Shown here: positions 1 to 10,635 of the stretch, piece by piece | Layout: each line of letters starts with the position of its first letter | How positions within the stretch are numbered: position 1 is the stretch's first letter | Source: Typha latifolia | Lineage: Eukaryota; Streptophyta; Magnoliopsida; Poales; Typhaceae | Reading direction: 5' to 3' | Assembly: GCA_019914945.1 (NCBI GenBank) | Contig: CM034113.1 | Location: 3,514,850-3,578,849 of the forward strand | DNA: 64,000 nt | The notes under the pieces: generated by a model | The model's input: the letters and a program-made list of their open reading frames with translations, nothing else | The model's database searches: none | Told to the model about the DNA's origin: nothing | Position numbers and translations under genes: made by a program

Positions 1-480
1 ACTCGTCAGTGCGCTTGCCTAGCCACTCGATCAACACTTATATTTCCAATCTGGATCCATGGCGTCGTCTCCTGTAGCCTAAGGCTCGGACTGGTTCAAC
101 TAGGCTATCTTCCTCCATTGGTTCGGGTAAGGTCGAACCCACTACATGATTAGGATTGCTCGAGTCTTCAATGGCTGACCGGTAAACTACCGTTCCTTTA
201 GGTAGGTCCAACCGATAAATTACCGAACCGATTCATTGTAGCACTTGATATGACCCGTAGTACTTATGACCCAGCTTTTGGTTCAAAATTGGCCTCATTG
301 TGGATTGCTGATATGGTTGGGCTCGAACGAACACCAATTGACCCATCTCGAACTCGCGCTCGTGCCGGCTCTTATCATGAGTCTGCTTCTGTGGTTTTGA
401 GCTGATGCTTGGTGAATCTTGAGCTGTCTCAAGGTTTCATTTCAGTCCACAAATTCCAAGTCGAGCTCGGTCTGATCTGA
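1..480 (-). pseudogene. Element H: integrase C-terminal/chromodomain-like tail (partial)
   Basis: This is the 3' end of the pol region of minus-strand Ty3/gypsy element H, cut by the window edge. Bases 1-45 read on the minus strand as the IEWLGK-TDE motif that also closes pol in the element at 12344-17156 and in element C. In plant gypsy elements this kind of terminus is the chromodomain-like tail that follows the integrase GPY/F region. No continuous frame survives. The H 3' LTR must lie to the left of this window. Confidence 0.7.
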
Positions 481-482
481 TG

Positions 483-1121
483 TCACGAGTCTCTCGTAGG
501 AAGACATGGAGAAGTGCGCCCATAAATTGCCTCAAAAGGGGTCATGTCGATGCTAGAGTGATGAACCGTATTGTAAGACCACTCAGTCCCTGGAAGGAAT
601 TTGACCCAATCCCTTGGTTGGTCCACCACATAGCAATGCAAGTATTGCTCATGTCCGCAGTTCACCACCTCGGTTTGGCCATTCGTCTCGGGGTGACAAG
701 CTAAACTAAGGTTGACTCGAGTCCCTTGTAATCTGAAAAAATCAGACCAAAACTCGCTGATGAAGATGAGATCCTGGTCTGACACAATCGTCCTAGGCAT
801 CCTATGCAAGCGCACCACTTCTGGAACAAACATTTCAGCAACCTTCTTCACTAAAAATGGGTTCGTCAATGCTATAAATTAAGTGTATTTGCTCAGCCTA
901 TCCACCACAATGAACACCATCGATTGGCCTCGAACCTCCAGCAGCTCCTCGATGAAGTCCATGGAGATGTTCTCCCAAATATGCTTTGGTATACGTAGCG
1001 GTTGCAATAGCCCGCTTGGTTTGAGCATCACTGACTTGACTCGTTGGCAGATTTGGCATTCACACACATATTTCTTCACGTCTGACTTCATCGCTGTCCA
1101 TGTAGGTGCATAAGGCCCCAT
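483..1121 (-). pseudogene. Element H integrase (HHCC + DDE core), broken
   Basis: Two open pieces, 879-1121 and 483-869 on the minus strand, give the integrase. The upper piece has the CxxC half of the HHCC zinc site (CQICQRVK) and the first catalytic Asp in MDFIEE. The lower piece has the second Asp (IVSDQD) and the Glu in the GQTEVVN motif. Integrase would insert element cDNA into nuclear DNA. A frame break at about 870-880 separates the pieces and the conserved motif NRG reads NCG, so this copy is dead. It is very close in sequence to the integrase at 13215-14729. Confidence 0.85.
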
Positions 1122-1141
1122 CGTGGCCTACTATAGGGTTA

Positions 1142-1881
1142 TCATGGAAGTGTAACACAAATAGTCTCCGCAGCCTTCGTCCGCGGGTACCTTGATCCGT
1201 CCGCGCTTGAGCACCAACTCATCACGCTCCTCTTGCTCGTGGTGGCTCGATGGGTTCTCTCTAAGCTCCTCCATGAGTTAGACCAGATCTCAATCCTCTG
1301 CATTGGCTCTACGCAGAACCCAAAAAAAAGGGAAAGTTGGTGCTGAAAAAGAAGTGAGCTCGCTTGCGTCCGGTTGACGCGAAAGGGCATCGACGGCTCA
1401 ATTCTCGATCCCCTTTTTGTAGACTAGCTCGTAGTCATACCCAAGGAGTTCCGTGACCCACTGTTGCTATGCCGGGGTGTGCTCACATTGCTCCATGAAG
1501 TAGGGTAGGCGTCGTTGGTCCGTGTAGATAGTATACCGTCGGCTAATGAAATATGATTGCCATTTGGTGATGGCGTGCAGAATTGCAAGCATTTTGTGTT
1601 CGTAAGTGGATAATTGTCGCGACTGGTCGGACAATGCCTTGCTCATATATGCCACGGGCTTGCCATCCTGCATCAAAATAGCTCCAATGCCTGCACCCGA
1701 GGCGTCGCATTACACCACGAAGGGCTTGCTGAAATTCGGCAAAGCCAAAACTAGCGTAGTAGACATGGCTGCCTTCAATGCTTCGAAAGCCTCCGTAGCC
1801 TTGCTTGTCCAACGAAACCCTCCTTTTCAGAGTAAGGAGGTCAGCGGGACAGCGATCTTGCCGTAATTGGCAATGAATCAT
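1142..1881 (-). pseudogene. Element H RNase H and RH-IN linker, broken
   Basis: Minus-strand pieces carry typical gypsy RNase H text: AYMSKALS and LSTYEHKMLAILHAITKW, followed by a TDQRRLPYF motif. The linker that usually reads SAPTFPF before the integrase zinc finger follows in another frame. At least two frameshifts and stops interrupt the domain. It sits between the H reverse transcriptase (1895-2740) and integrase (483-1121), the canonical RT-RH-IN order of Ty3/gypsy. Confidence 0.8.
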
Positions 1882-1894
1882 TGATAGTACCCCG

Positions 1895-2740
1895 TCAACC
1901 CAAGAATCCCCTTAATTCCCTTGGATTAGTAGGAATCGGCCAGCCCATCATGTGTTTGATCTTGCTTAGATTGACCTCCACTCCTCTCGCTGAAATTATG
2001 TACCCCAAGTACTCTACTCTTGGCTCACCCCAAAGGCACTTGCTCATGTTTACTTTCAATTGGATCAATCGCAAGATATTCAACACCTCACTCACATGCC
2101 GCAAGTGTTTGCTCCAACTCCTATTGTACACCAAAATATCGTCAAAGAAGACAAGGACATACCAACGTGAGAGCGGACAGAAAAGGTCATTCATTAGCCC
2201 TTGGAAGGTCGCCGGTGTGTTGGTGAGCCCAAATGGCATGACTCGGAAATCATAATGGCCATCGTGAGTCTGGAATGCCGTTTTGTGTACATCTTCCGGG
2301 TCGACGCAGATTTGATAGTACCCCACTCTTAAGTCAAGCAAATGGAAGTAAGCCGACCTTGTGAGTTCATCCAGCAGCTCCTCAATCACTGGTATTGGGT
2401 ACTGGTCTTTGACGGTGATCGCATTCAAGGCTCAATAGTCGACGCAAACCGCAAACTCCCGTCTTTCTTTCGAACTAGCTACACCGGCGATGAGTAGGCG
2501 CTCCTACTCAGCTGGATGATCCCTTGCTGTAACATCTCGACCACAAATTTATCGATCTCCTCCTTTTGGACATATGAGTACTGATATTGCTGAACATTTG
2601 CTGATTCAGCCCTTAGGATGACTTGAATTCAGTGGTCATGGTGGCAGGTCAACGGTAGTCCTCGGAGCTCCTCAAAGAGGTCGCTAAATTTCTGCAGCAG
2701 TCCTTCATGTCAGTGTGTATTCCATTGGGTGGTGGATGTT
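1895..2740 (-). pseudogene. Element H reverse transcriptase
   Basis: The minus-strand open stretch 1895-2428 (177 aa) contains RT palm motifs in order: [19 protein letters not shown], a DLR-GYYQI motif holding the first catalytic Asp, MPFGLTN, and the active-site box VFFDDILVY with both Asp residues. The N-terminal fingers at about 2430-2740 are frame-broken but keep the VRPY-YPHVQKEEI-type text. RT copies element RNA to cDNA. The downstream thumb ends at RGFLG, followed by a stop. Stops upstream and frameshifts downstream make this a pseudogene. Confidence 0.88.
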
Positions 2741-3010
2741 CTAGTTCAGCAATAGCCATTTGCATGAGTAGAGCTCAGTCCCCTGCACATGGAAGTCTAA
2801 ACAGTGGTTGCAATGCTGGTCCTTGTTGCGGCTGATTTCCATCCAGCAGCACTCTCGGACCATTCCGAAATGTAGGTGTGAGGTTTGTAAACTAAAATTG
2901 AATGTCATGGGCCCCAAACTTTGAAGCCATTGAGTCCCCAAGATGATGTTAGCACCCCGCAAGGCCAACGGATAAAGATCTAATGTTAAAATTTGGCCTT
3001 GCATGTTCCA
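2741..3010 (-). pseudogene. Element H protease C-terminal half
   Basis: The minus strand reads MQGQILTLDLYPLALRGANI and LGTQWLQSLGPMTFNF, the C-terminal half of the retropepsin-like aspartic protease seen whole at 13215-14729. The N-terminal half lies at 6630-6960. The two halves abut once the insertion at 3011-6629 is removed, which shows that N1 landed inside the protease of H. Confidence 0.85.
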
Positions 3011-3809
3011 CAGTACGATCTCCCCTTTGGATAAGGTTTGATCTATCCCATTTTCACATCTGGACAAGAAGTGGCACGGAACTTTGGAAAAGGATTTTGA
3101 AAGTTGCAGTCATCGAATCAATGTGAAATTTGATATTTGTAGCCTTGGAAAAGAGTTTTCCAACAAATTTAATTTTAGAGAAATGGGACGGTGGGATCTC
3201 AAGATATCATTCGAGAAGTAGACAAACATCAGGGAGTCCGTCTATGGATCTGCAGATGGAGGCACAAGATCCTAGGTGATGATGGATAGTGGTAGACCGG
3301 CGGTAATGGGGTGGCACCGATGAGTGAGTGGTGGTGGAAGGATTATAGATGATGGAAGGTTAGGGCAAGGTAATAGATAGAGTGGAAGAAGTGGGAGGAG
3401 TGGGCCACCCATAAGGGACTAGGGTGAGTTGCCGGTCGAGGGAGGCTAGTAGTGGCGGCGCAAGGGAGTGAGAGAATGAGAGAGAAGAAGAAGACTAGGG
3501 CAAAACTCAATTTATTCAATAACGACTTCTTGGTTGCCGTCCACACTTTTAGAGGCTAACCAAACAATTCAAAAATGGCGATTATTAGACCTAGAAATAG
3601 TGGATTTTCGTCGATCGCATTCAAACGCACATTTTGCGTTCTCTGTATTTGCGAACAGAAACGCGTTCGAACGCACCCCACACGCGTTCGAACGCGATAT
3701 ATAGAAAACTTTTTTTTTCTCCCTGAAATAAACACTAAAACAAGAATAAAAGACACCCCTAAAGTGTATCCATGCTCGAGACGACATCGGTGAAATCCAA
3801 ATCTTATCA
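3011..3809 (-). repeat. N1 3' LTR (gypsy LTR family A)
   Basis: About 800 bp, read on the minus strand from TGATAAGATT near 3809 to ...GATCGTACTG at 3011 (normally TGATACGATT...GATCGTATCA). It contains GCGTTCGAACGC-type palindromes at about 3600-3700 and the TTAGCCTCTAAA...GTGTGGA promoter-like block near 3540-3555. The terminal dinucleotides are mutated. It is followed at 3810 by the short post-pol segment typical of this family. Confidence 0.85.
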
Positions 3810-4300
3810 ATCCACTATGCTTCCGTAACCTTGTCTTCAAGGTGACTCGAGTCAAACTTGCTGTGTTCGGTGGGTCATCCTCAGTCGAGCTTGGATACTT
3901 GTACTCCTATTGGCCCTAGGTGGGATTCAGGTTCGTCTACATTGAGTCCACTTGGTCTCGAGAGTCGAACTATTTGACTCAATGTCAGTTCAGCTATAGA
4001 AATCTGGTGCATTATGTCCACCTAGTGATTAGGTGTAGTTAGATGTAGTTGGTGGATCCTAATTAGGTCCACCGAGTGACTCGAGTTAGGTTCAACTAGC
4101 CGAACTAACTGTTGGTTGTGCTCATAATCGTTCTGCCCACTCGATGGATTAGGATCCAAGTCAAATGTGTCCTAGTATAAGCAAACTCAACTTAAGTCAA
4201 GTAGAGGGTTTTTTATTAGGTCCCTTATTTGACTTAATTGAGCCCCCAAGTCAAGAGATGACTCACACTTGACTTGACCCCTTTGGCTCTTAGGTCCAAC

Positions 4301-5755
4301 CTAGCTCATGTCTAGCAATTCAACCTGGTCAAGTCCAACCATGTAGCCATCTTGAAATTCTAACCACTTAGGGTTTTCAAAAAAATTTGAAATCCCTAAT
4401 ATTTCTCCCATAATTCCCTCTCCATCAGCTATTGCCATAAGAGTTTTCTTAGCACGTGGCAGCCATGGCTGAATAGTGACCACCTCCGATAGTTGCTTTG
4501 GCAAGGTTCTCGGCAATGTAGCAGTAGTCGGTGATGATGGAAGGCCAAAGCTGGCCCATAAATGAAATCTTCATCTCCTTCTTCTCTGTCCCATCGTAGC
4601 CACGGCAAGGAGCCTTCGGCCGTCTCGAATATGAAAATAACTGCCGATGAGGTCCCTCTTAGGGTGGCGGTGGTTGACTGCTATGGAAGGCTGATGTTGA
4701 CAAAAACAAAATCTTCATCTCCTTCTTCTTCATTTAGTCATAGCCATGGCAAGAAGCTTTCAGCCTTCTCGATGTGAAAAGAAGCAGCCCACGAGGACTT
4801 TAGGGGCTATCCGCGGCCAGTGCTATCGTGTGTGGAAGATTTTGGCCTTCTCCTTCGAGTTGTAGCTCGGCGGGGAGCTGCAACATTATTGCCGATGACA
4901 ACGCTGTCGCGGTCGACCGTCGATTAACTAAGGAGAATGGTGGAAGGTGGTTGGAGGCCATAAGCTATTTCTTCTTGGTTGTCGACTCACCGTGGTTGCA
5001 AAGGGAGGTGGTGTAAGGCGGCCCAAGTGTCGGAACTCGTGGTTCCGAATCATCTCCCTCACCACTGATGAGGATTCTTGATGAGGGATATCTAGTGACC
5101 ATTCGTGGTCTTCCTCCATTCAATAGTGGTTCGCACGGTTGTCGACTTGTTGAAGAACTCCGTTCTGACGTCGAAAGAACATTTCCAACTGTCGAGCTCG
5201 TCGAAGGAAACTACTGCCTTGAAACTGGATTCTTCACCATTTCTGTAGGGATCGGGAAGCGTGCGGCCAGCCTTTCGCGGTTTGTCGGCAAGGTCTCCGG
5301 TGCGTGGGAAGATGTGGAGGTTCTAAGGGCTGCTATAATGGTTGAGGATCCTATTGTAGCCGGTGGCGATTCGTTGCGGCTGACAATGGGTCGGGCTGTA
5401 GAAGCTCGATCTTGTTGGATAGCCAAACTCTCCCATTTTTTGTGGGGAACGGGGAGGCCATGGAGGATGTTGGGTATGCTACGAAGGGCTCCCCATGCTG
5501 CCTTGCGATTGCCATGCTTGTTGAAGAAGGTTTCGGCCACGCTCGTATTTCCCGCATCATCTCCATCATCACCTATGTATTGATGGCCATTTGCTCAAAA
5601 ATAGACCCAATCATGGCCTGAACGCGAGGCTCTTCCATATTCAGATTTGGTCGGGCAGTTCCGCGGGTGGAAGTTCCCATAGCTGTTTTCCCCTCTATTG
5701 GGCAAATTTCATCTTCCTCATTTTGTCGTGCAGCCATGGCTCTGGTTGTCGTCAT
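4301..5755 (-). pseudogene. N1 internal ORF remnant (gag start fused to unrecognised sequence)
   Basis: The minus strand begins at 5755 with MTTTRAMAAR, the gag start of this gypsy family. After about 60 aa it passes into a Ser/Thr/Pro-rich sequence with no domain I recognise. Open pieces at 5351-5572, 5211-5540 and 4301-4516 align by eye with the long N2 ORF at 30667-32025 (for example the shared string TSTSSHAPET). Several frameshifts separate the pieces. The family therefore carries a non-pol ORF, decayed here. Its function is unknown. Confidence 0.6.
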
Positions 5756-5780
5756 AGGAAGCGTGTGTCCAAGAAACAGT

Positions 5781-5796
5781 GGCTCTGATATACCAC
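5781..5796 (-). other. N1 primer-binding site (tRNA-Met type, interrupted)
   Basis: Reverse complement reads TGGTATATCAGAGCC, the usual TGGTATCAGAGCC with a 2-bp TA insertion. It lies 3-4 bp inside the LTR end at 5800, as expected for a PBS that primes minus-strand synthesis. Confidence 0.75.
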
Positions 5797-5799
5797 TCT

Positions 5800-6629
5800 T
5801 GATAGGATCTCCACTTTGGATAAGATTTGATCTATCCCGTTTTTAGATCTAGAAAAGATCCGGCACGAAATTTTAGAAAAGGATTTTGAAAGTTGCAGCC
5901 ATCGGATCAATGTGAAATTTTGATATGTTGTAGCCCTAGAAAAGAAATTTCCAATAAATCTAATTTAAGGAAAATCAGGCAGTGGGATCTCAAGATATTG
6001 TCCAAGAAGTAATGATGGATCCGCGAATGGAGGCACGAGATCCTAGGTGATGATGGATGGTGGTAGACTGGCGGTAATAGGGTGGCAGCGATGAGTGAGT
6101 GGTGGTGGAAGGATTATGGATGATGGAAGCGGTTAGTGCAAGGTAATAGATAGATTGGAAGAAGGGGGAGGAGTGGGCCGCCCCTAAGGGACTAGGGTGA
6201 GTGGCCGGTCCGAGGGAGGCTCGAGCGGCAGCGCCGAAGAATGAGAGAACGAGAGAACGAGAGAGAAGAAGAAGAAGAAGACTAGGGTAAAACTCAATTC
6301 ATTCAATAATGACTCCTTGGTTGCCATCCACACCTTTAGAGGCTAACCAAACAAATAAAAAATGATAATTATTAACCCTAGAAATAGTGGATTTTCGCCG
6401 ATCGCGTTCGAACGTGCTCAATCGCATTCGAACACACATTTTTAGTTCTCTATATTTGCGAACCTGATGCAGGCGTTCACAAATGCGTTCAAAAGCACGC
6501 CACCCACGTTCAAATGCGACATATAGAAAACTTTTTTCTCCCTGAAATAAACACTAAAACAAGAATAAAAGACACCCCTAAAGTGTATCCATGCTCGAGA
6601 CAACATTGGTGAAAGTCCGAATCGTATCA
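5800..6629 (-). repeat. N1 5' LTR (gypsy LTR family A)
   Basis: About 830 bp, from TGATACGATTCGG (minus strand, ending at 6629) to ...GATCCTATCA at 5800. It keeps the family A layout: start block with CTCGAG, palindromic TTCGAACG array (6400-6510), TTAGCCTCTAAAGGTGTGGATGGCAACC promoter-like block (about 6325-6350), CT/GA-rich leader and a U5 end next to the PBS. Confidence 0.85.
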
Positions 6630-7258
6630 TCAAATCCACGCCTCCGCAAATAAAATCAGCTCGCAATGTAGTGCCATCTCTGATCGTCTGATCGAACCCG
6701 TCCGTTGGTTCCGAATTGAGCCCAATCTTCCAAAGGAGCCTATCGTCGATGAAGTTATGAGTGGACCTGGTGTCAATCAGGATTCTCACCATTGTCTTCT
6801 TGACTACACCGTTCACCCATAGGGTCTTTGGTGCGACTATCCCAGAATAGGCGTGGAGGGAGATCTCGACCATAATTTCTTCCACAGGTTGCTCCTCCAC
6901 TACTCCTTGCTGTTCAGTCACACCCTCGTCTTCGACTGTAACCTCATCCTCAGCTTCCTCCAACCCATCTATTAGCATCACCGATCCCATCGGTTTGGCG
7001 CAGCGATGTCTAGGTACAAACTTCTCAGCGTATCGAAAGAAATAGCCTTTGGCTTTTGCTCCTCCACTTGAGCAAGTGTGAGTGCTCAACCCGGACCTCT
7101 AGGTGCATACTTCACATCATGGAAAGGCCTCACGAGTGCCCTAGGAGGCACCATTGCAGCAGCAGCTCTTGTTACGCCGACTGCATTTCTTACAGCTATG
7201 GTAGGCCGAGTCGGATTGTGGCTATCTCGGCTTGTCTAGTTCTTTTTTATGTGCATCC
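6630..7258 (-). pseudogene. Element H gag C-terminus (zinc knuckle) and protease N-terminal half
   Basis: The minus strand reads, in order, the gag zinc-knuckle region (GHRCAKPMGSVMLIDGLEE follows a CxxC-type site that is altered here to YFFRYAEKF), an acidic linker, SLHAYSG, then protease VRILIDTRSTHNF. The catalytic triplet is DTR instead of DTG, so the protease would be inactive. The reading breaks at 6629 where N1 is inserted and resumes at 3010. The upper end is cut at 7258 by the solo copia LTR. Confidence 0.85.
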
Positions 7259-8302
7259 TGTTAGGTTTTTATTTGTTGGCAATTGTGTACAAAATATTCT
7301 AAGTGTATTTTTTCATGTATATAAGCTTTACACAAGTCTAGAATATCTCTAGTTTGAAGAATTGCAAGATTATTGGAGAAAACCCGTTGAGTTCACACCG
7401 CGTTCACAAACGCATTCGAACGCAGGTACTGTGTTCACACAGACAGAGAGCCGCATTCACAAATGCGTTCGAACGCGGGTACTGCGTTCACACAGACAAA
7501 GAGCCGCGTTCACAAACGCGTTGGAACGCGGGTATTGCATTCACACAGACAGAGAGCCGCATTCACAAACGTGTTCAAACGCGGGTACTACGTTCACACA
7601 GACAGAGAGTCGCGTTCACAAACGAGTTCGAACGCGGGTACTGCGCTCACACAGACCGAGAGCTGCATTCACAAACGCGTTCGAATGCAACCTGAAGAAT
7701 TCAAGTTGTCGCGTTCAAGTCATGCCGTTCAAACGCACCCGGGCCGTGTTCGAACGCACTAACGAAGTATGATAAAATTGGACTTTCGTGAGTACAGATA
7801 AGACTTGGATTTGGCTCTATCTTGGAGATCACATATAAGGATTGTGATGCCCTAACTTGAGGGGGTTGAAGAAGCACTATTTAAGATGACTTCTTGAGGC
7901 TACATCGGTTCTTCAATTATCAATGTTCCACTCATCTACAAAACTTAATCTTTCGTCTTAAGGGCTATCTAGACGAAAGATCAATCTCGAGGGTTACTGA
8001 GATTGGACTTCAATCACGAGAAGCAGTGAATCATGGGTTCTAGCGAGCAAGACTGAGAAGAACAAAGTCGTTTGGATCGACGGGTTGTTTTGTGAGTCAG
8101 TCTTGTAACTGCTACTATTCTAGTGATTGGTTTTGATACGAGTTTGGATCCGTGGTTTTTTCCCGTTTGGGTTTTTCCACGTTAAAATCTTGGCGTGCAT
8201 CTCTGCTTTCGTTCCAAATATTTCTACGGACTTTTACTTAGGCGAACGAGTGATATCATTGCCTAGTATTTAGATACATACTTGTGTCTAGGGGTTTTTT
8301 CA
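7259..8302 (+). mobile_element. Solo LTR of the SIRE-like copia family
   Basis: A 1044-bp LTR from TGTTAGGTTT to ...GGGTTTTTTCA with a perfect 5-bp TSD CATCC at 7254-7258 and 8303-8307. It matches the LTRs of the copia element at 25589-35524 and the solo LTR at 58123-58994. It holds an array of GCGTTCACAAACGCGTTCGAACGC-like units at 7400-7760 and a TATA-like ACATATAAGG at 7831-7840. No internal region is present, so it is the product of LTR-LTR recombination. It sits in gag of element H. Confidence 0.93.
7400..7760 (+). repeat. TTCGAACGC tandem palindrome array in copia LTR
   Basis: At least five units of about 60 bp, each pairing a GCGTTCACAAACGCGTTCGAACGC-type stretch with a CACACAGACAGAGAGCC block. 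CpG-to-TpG/CpA changes (CATTC, GTTTG) are frequent, as expected for methylated DNA. The open frames across it encode only repeat text and are not genes. Confidence 0.9.
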
Positions 8303-8348
8303 CATCCTCATTGCTCGATGCGTGTCTTCCATTAGCAACGCATCCTCG
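8303..8348 (-). pseudogene. Element H gag sliver between two insertions
   Basis: Only 46 bp, including the CATCC TSD copy and, at the right edge, CCTCG. It matches the gag text at about 15180-15215 of the 12344-17156 element and continues at 17621. This shows that the gag of H runs through the large insertion 8349-17620. Confidence 0.8.
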
Positions 8349-9881
8349 TGATACGATTCGGACTTCACCGATGTCATCTCGAGCATAGATAAACTATAGG
8401 GGTGTCTTTATTTCTTATTTTAATTTTTAATTCATAGAAAAATAAGTTTTGGTATATTGCGTTTGAACGCGGATAAAATGCATTTGAACGCGCTTGTGAA
8501 CGCCTGCATCAAGTTCGCACATACAGAGAGTGCGAAATGTGCATTCGAACGCCACGTTCGAACGCACCTGCGAACGCTTGCATCACGTTCACAAATACAG
8601 AGAACACAAAATCTGCGTTCGAACATGATCGGACGCATTCAAATGCGGTCGGCGAAAATCTACTATTTTAGGGTTAATAATTATCATTTTTGAATTATTT
8701 GATTAGCCTCTAAAGGTGTGGATGGCAAACATAGAATTATTATTGAATGAATTGAGTTTTTCCTTGTCTCCTTCATCTTCTTCTCTCCCGTTCTCTCTGT
8801 AACACCCACAGACCCTAAACACATGCATGGCACGAGCCCACATGGCACGTGCGTGGCACCTGACTATTTGGCTAGTTACTAACAATCAAATGAACCTGTA
8901 TCAACATCATAATTTTATCCACAATATCTAAACTAAGAATAACACAAGTCTAACTGTTAATAGTACATGGATAAACCTACTTGGGCCCTACATAGGCCAC
9001 AACACATCATCAAGAGCTTTTCACCACAACATATATACAATGGTGGTATATACATAATTATACAAGTACAAAGTTAGCTACTAGAATATAAGACAAGGAT
9101 AAAAACACACTTTGGAGGATGTCCACTAATACATCAAATAAAATAACTCATCTAGTGCATAACACTAACCACACTCTCTTCAACCACTAGCAAGATCTCT
9201 AAGGGAGTATCCTACTCCACTCGTTCACCTAGATTTTTGGAAAAGAGAACATAAAGAGAGTCATGAGCTAAAGGCTCACTAAATAGACATGCACTAGATA
9301 ATATGAATCAGAAAGAGTATCATGTTATTAATGAGAGTATGAATGTAACCTCAATAATATATAATTGAAATGTAGATAACATGTCATAACTGATAAAAAA
9401 ATATAATCCTCGACAATAAGTAAACAAATCTCCATGCCATAGTATCATCATAACTCTCTCTCAAATATGACATATGATGCATGCCGTCTATGACCATGCT
9501 ATGATATCAAATACAACCATATATAATGTAAATTGACCATTTGATAATCAGGTATTCAGATGAGAATAAAATCATACGCAATTCTCAACATCTCCGTTAT
9601 CAATATCATCTCTATATATCATCATCATACTAGGTCACTTTGCATAGTCAACACCCGGTACCTAGTCTCAACATCATGCCCGGAAGCTCAGAGCATACTC
9701 TGCCATCCGTAAGGAGTATCTCAAATATAATCATACCCTGCCAGCCGCTAAGGGTATCAACAACTATCCAGACCGGGTACCCTTCTAGCTTATAGAAACC
9801 TTGTGAGGATAACTCGCCATATATGCCCTAGTGAACGGCATGTGTCCGAATGTCTGCTGCACACACAGACTAACGACCTCG

Positions 9882-10635
9882 TGATACGATTCGGACTTCA
9901 CCGACGTCGTCTCGAGTTTGGATTTACCTTAGGATAAGATTGAGTTTTAGGATAAGATTGAGTTTTAGGATAAGATTGTGTTTTAGGATAAGATTGAGTT
10001 TTAGGATAAGATTGTGTTTTAGGATAAGATTGAGTTGTTGGTTAGCCTATAAAAGTATGTGTAGGGCAACCAAAATTAGGAATTGAATATTGAGAATTGA
10101 GTTTGCCTTGCCTCCTTCATCTTCTTCGCTCCCGTTCCCTCAATCTCCCCGGCGACGCCGCTTCTAATCTCCTCGACAGGCCAATCACCCTAGTCCCTTA
10201 GGAGTGGCCCTCTTCTCCCCTTCTTCCAATTTATCCATCGCTATCCCTAACTTTTCCATCATCCATAACCCTTCCACCATCACTTTTACACCGGTGCCAC
10301 CCCATCAACACCGGCCCTCCACAATCCACCATTACCCAGGATTTCGTGCCTTCATCCACGGAATCCAAAAACAGAGTATCCTGACGTTCGTCTACTAAAC
10401 GAACGATATCTCGATATCCCCAACTCCGATTCGCCTGAAACTAGATCCGTTGGAAAGCTCTTTTCCGGGCCTACAACATATCAAAATTTCACAGTGATCC
10501 AACGGCGGGATATTTCGGGATCTTATCTTAAAGTTCCGTGCAAGATCGTAACAATCTGGTATCAGAGCCATAGCACCAAAAGAGGGTTCGTATCAAGCTG
10601 GTATCAGAGCCTATAGCCGAGGAAGGATCGTACCA
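9882..10635 (+). mobile_element. Solo LTR, family A variant with tandem repeat in place of the TTCGAACGC array
   Basis: It runs from TGATACGATTCGG (9882) to GATCGTACCA (10635), with a perfect TSD CCTCG at 9877-9881 and 10636-10640. The empty site is visible in the related large LTR at about 45713-45724. It has the family A promoter-like block (TTAGCCTATAAAA, about 10035-10047) and U5. The palindromic array is replaced by six 17-bp repeats. Its 3' end contains two PBS-like sites, at 10557-10569 and 10599-10611. Confidence 0.92.
9930..10031 (+). repeat. 17-bp tandem repeat, six copies
   Basis: Six copies of AGGATAAGATTGAGTTT, alternating GAG and GTG at one site. It occupies the LTR position where other family A LTRs carry TTCGAACGC palindromes. 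Confidence 0.93.

Larger units (their letters stand above)
3011..6629 (-). mobile_element. N1: non-autonomous gypsy-type element nested in H protease
   Basis: A 3.6-kb element with two LTRs (3011-3809 and 5800-6629), a tRNA-Met type PBS next to the right-hand LTR, and only about 2 kb of internal DNA. It splits H exactly between protease residues GGVDL and MQGQ. The 5-bp TSD is degenerate: TTCCA at 3006-3010 against TCAAA after 6629, where the uninterrupted target would read TTCAA. The interior has a short gag start, then sequence unrelated to pol that is shared with N2 (29038-33045). It lacks RT, RNase H and integrase, so movement would have needed proteins supplied in trans. Confidence 0.85.

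Noticed and set aside
7400..7760. CRISPR-like array
   Set aside because: Repeats are imperfect, spacers are themselves repeated, and the array sits inside a plant LTR with a TSD.
7354..7772. Arg/Thr-rich repeat proteins in three frames
   Set aside because: Translations of the TTCGAACGC array; unit length and all-frame openness explain them.
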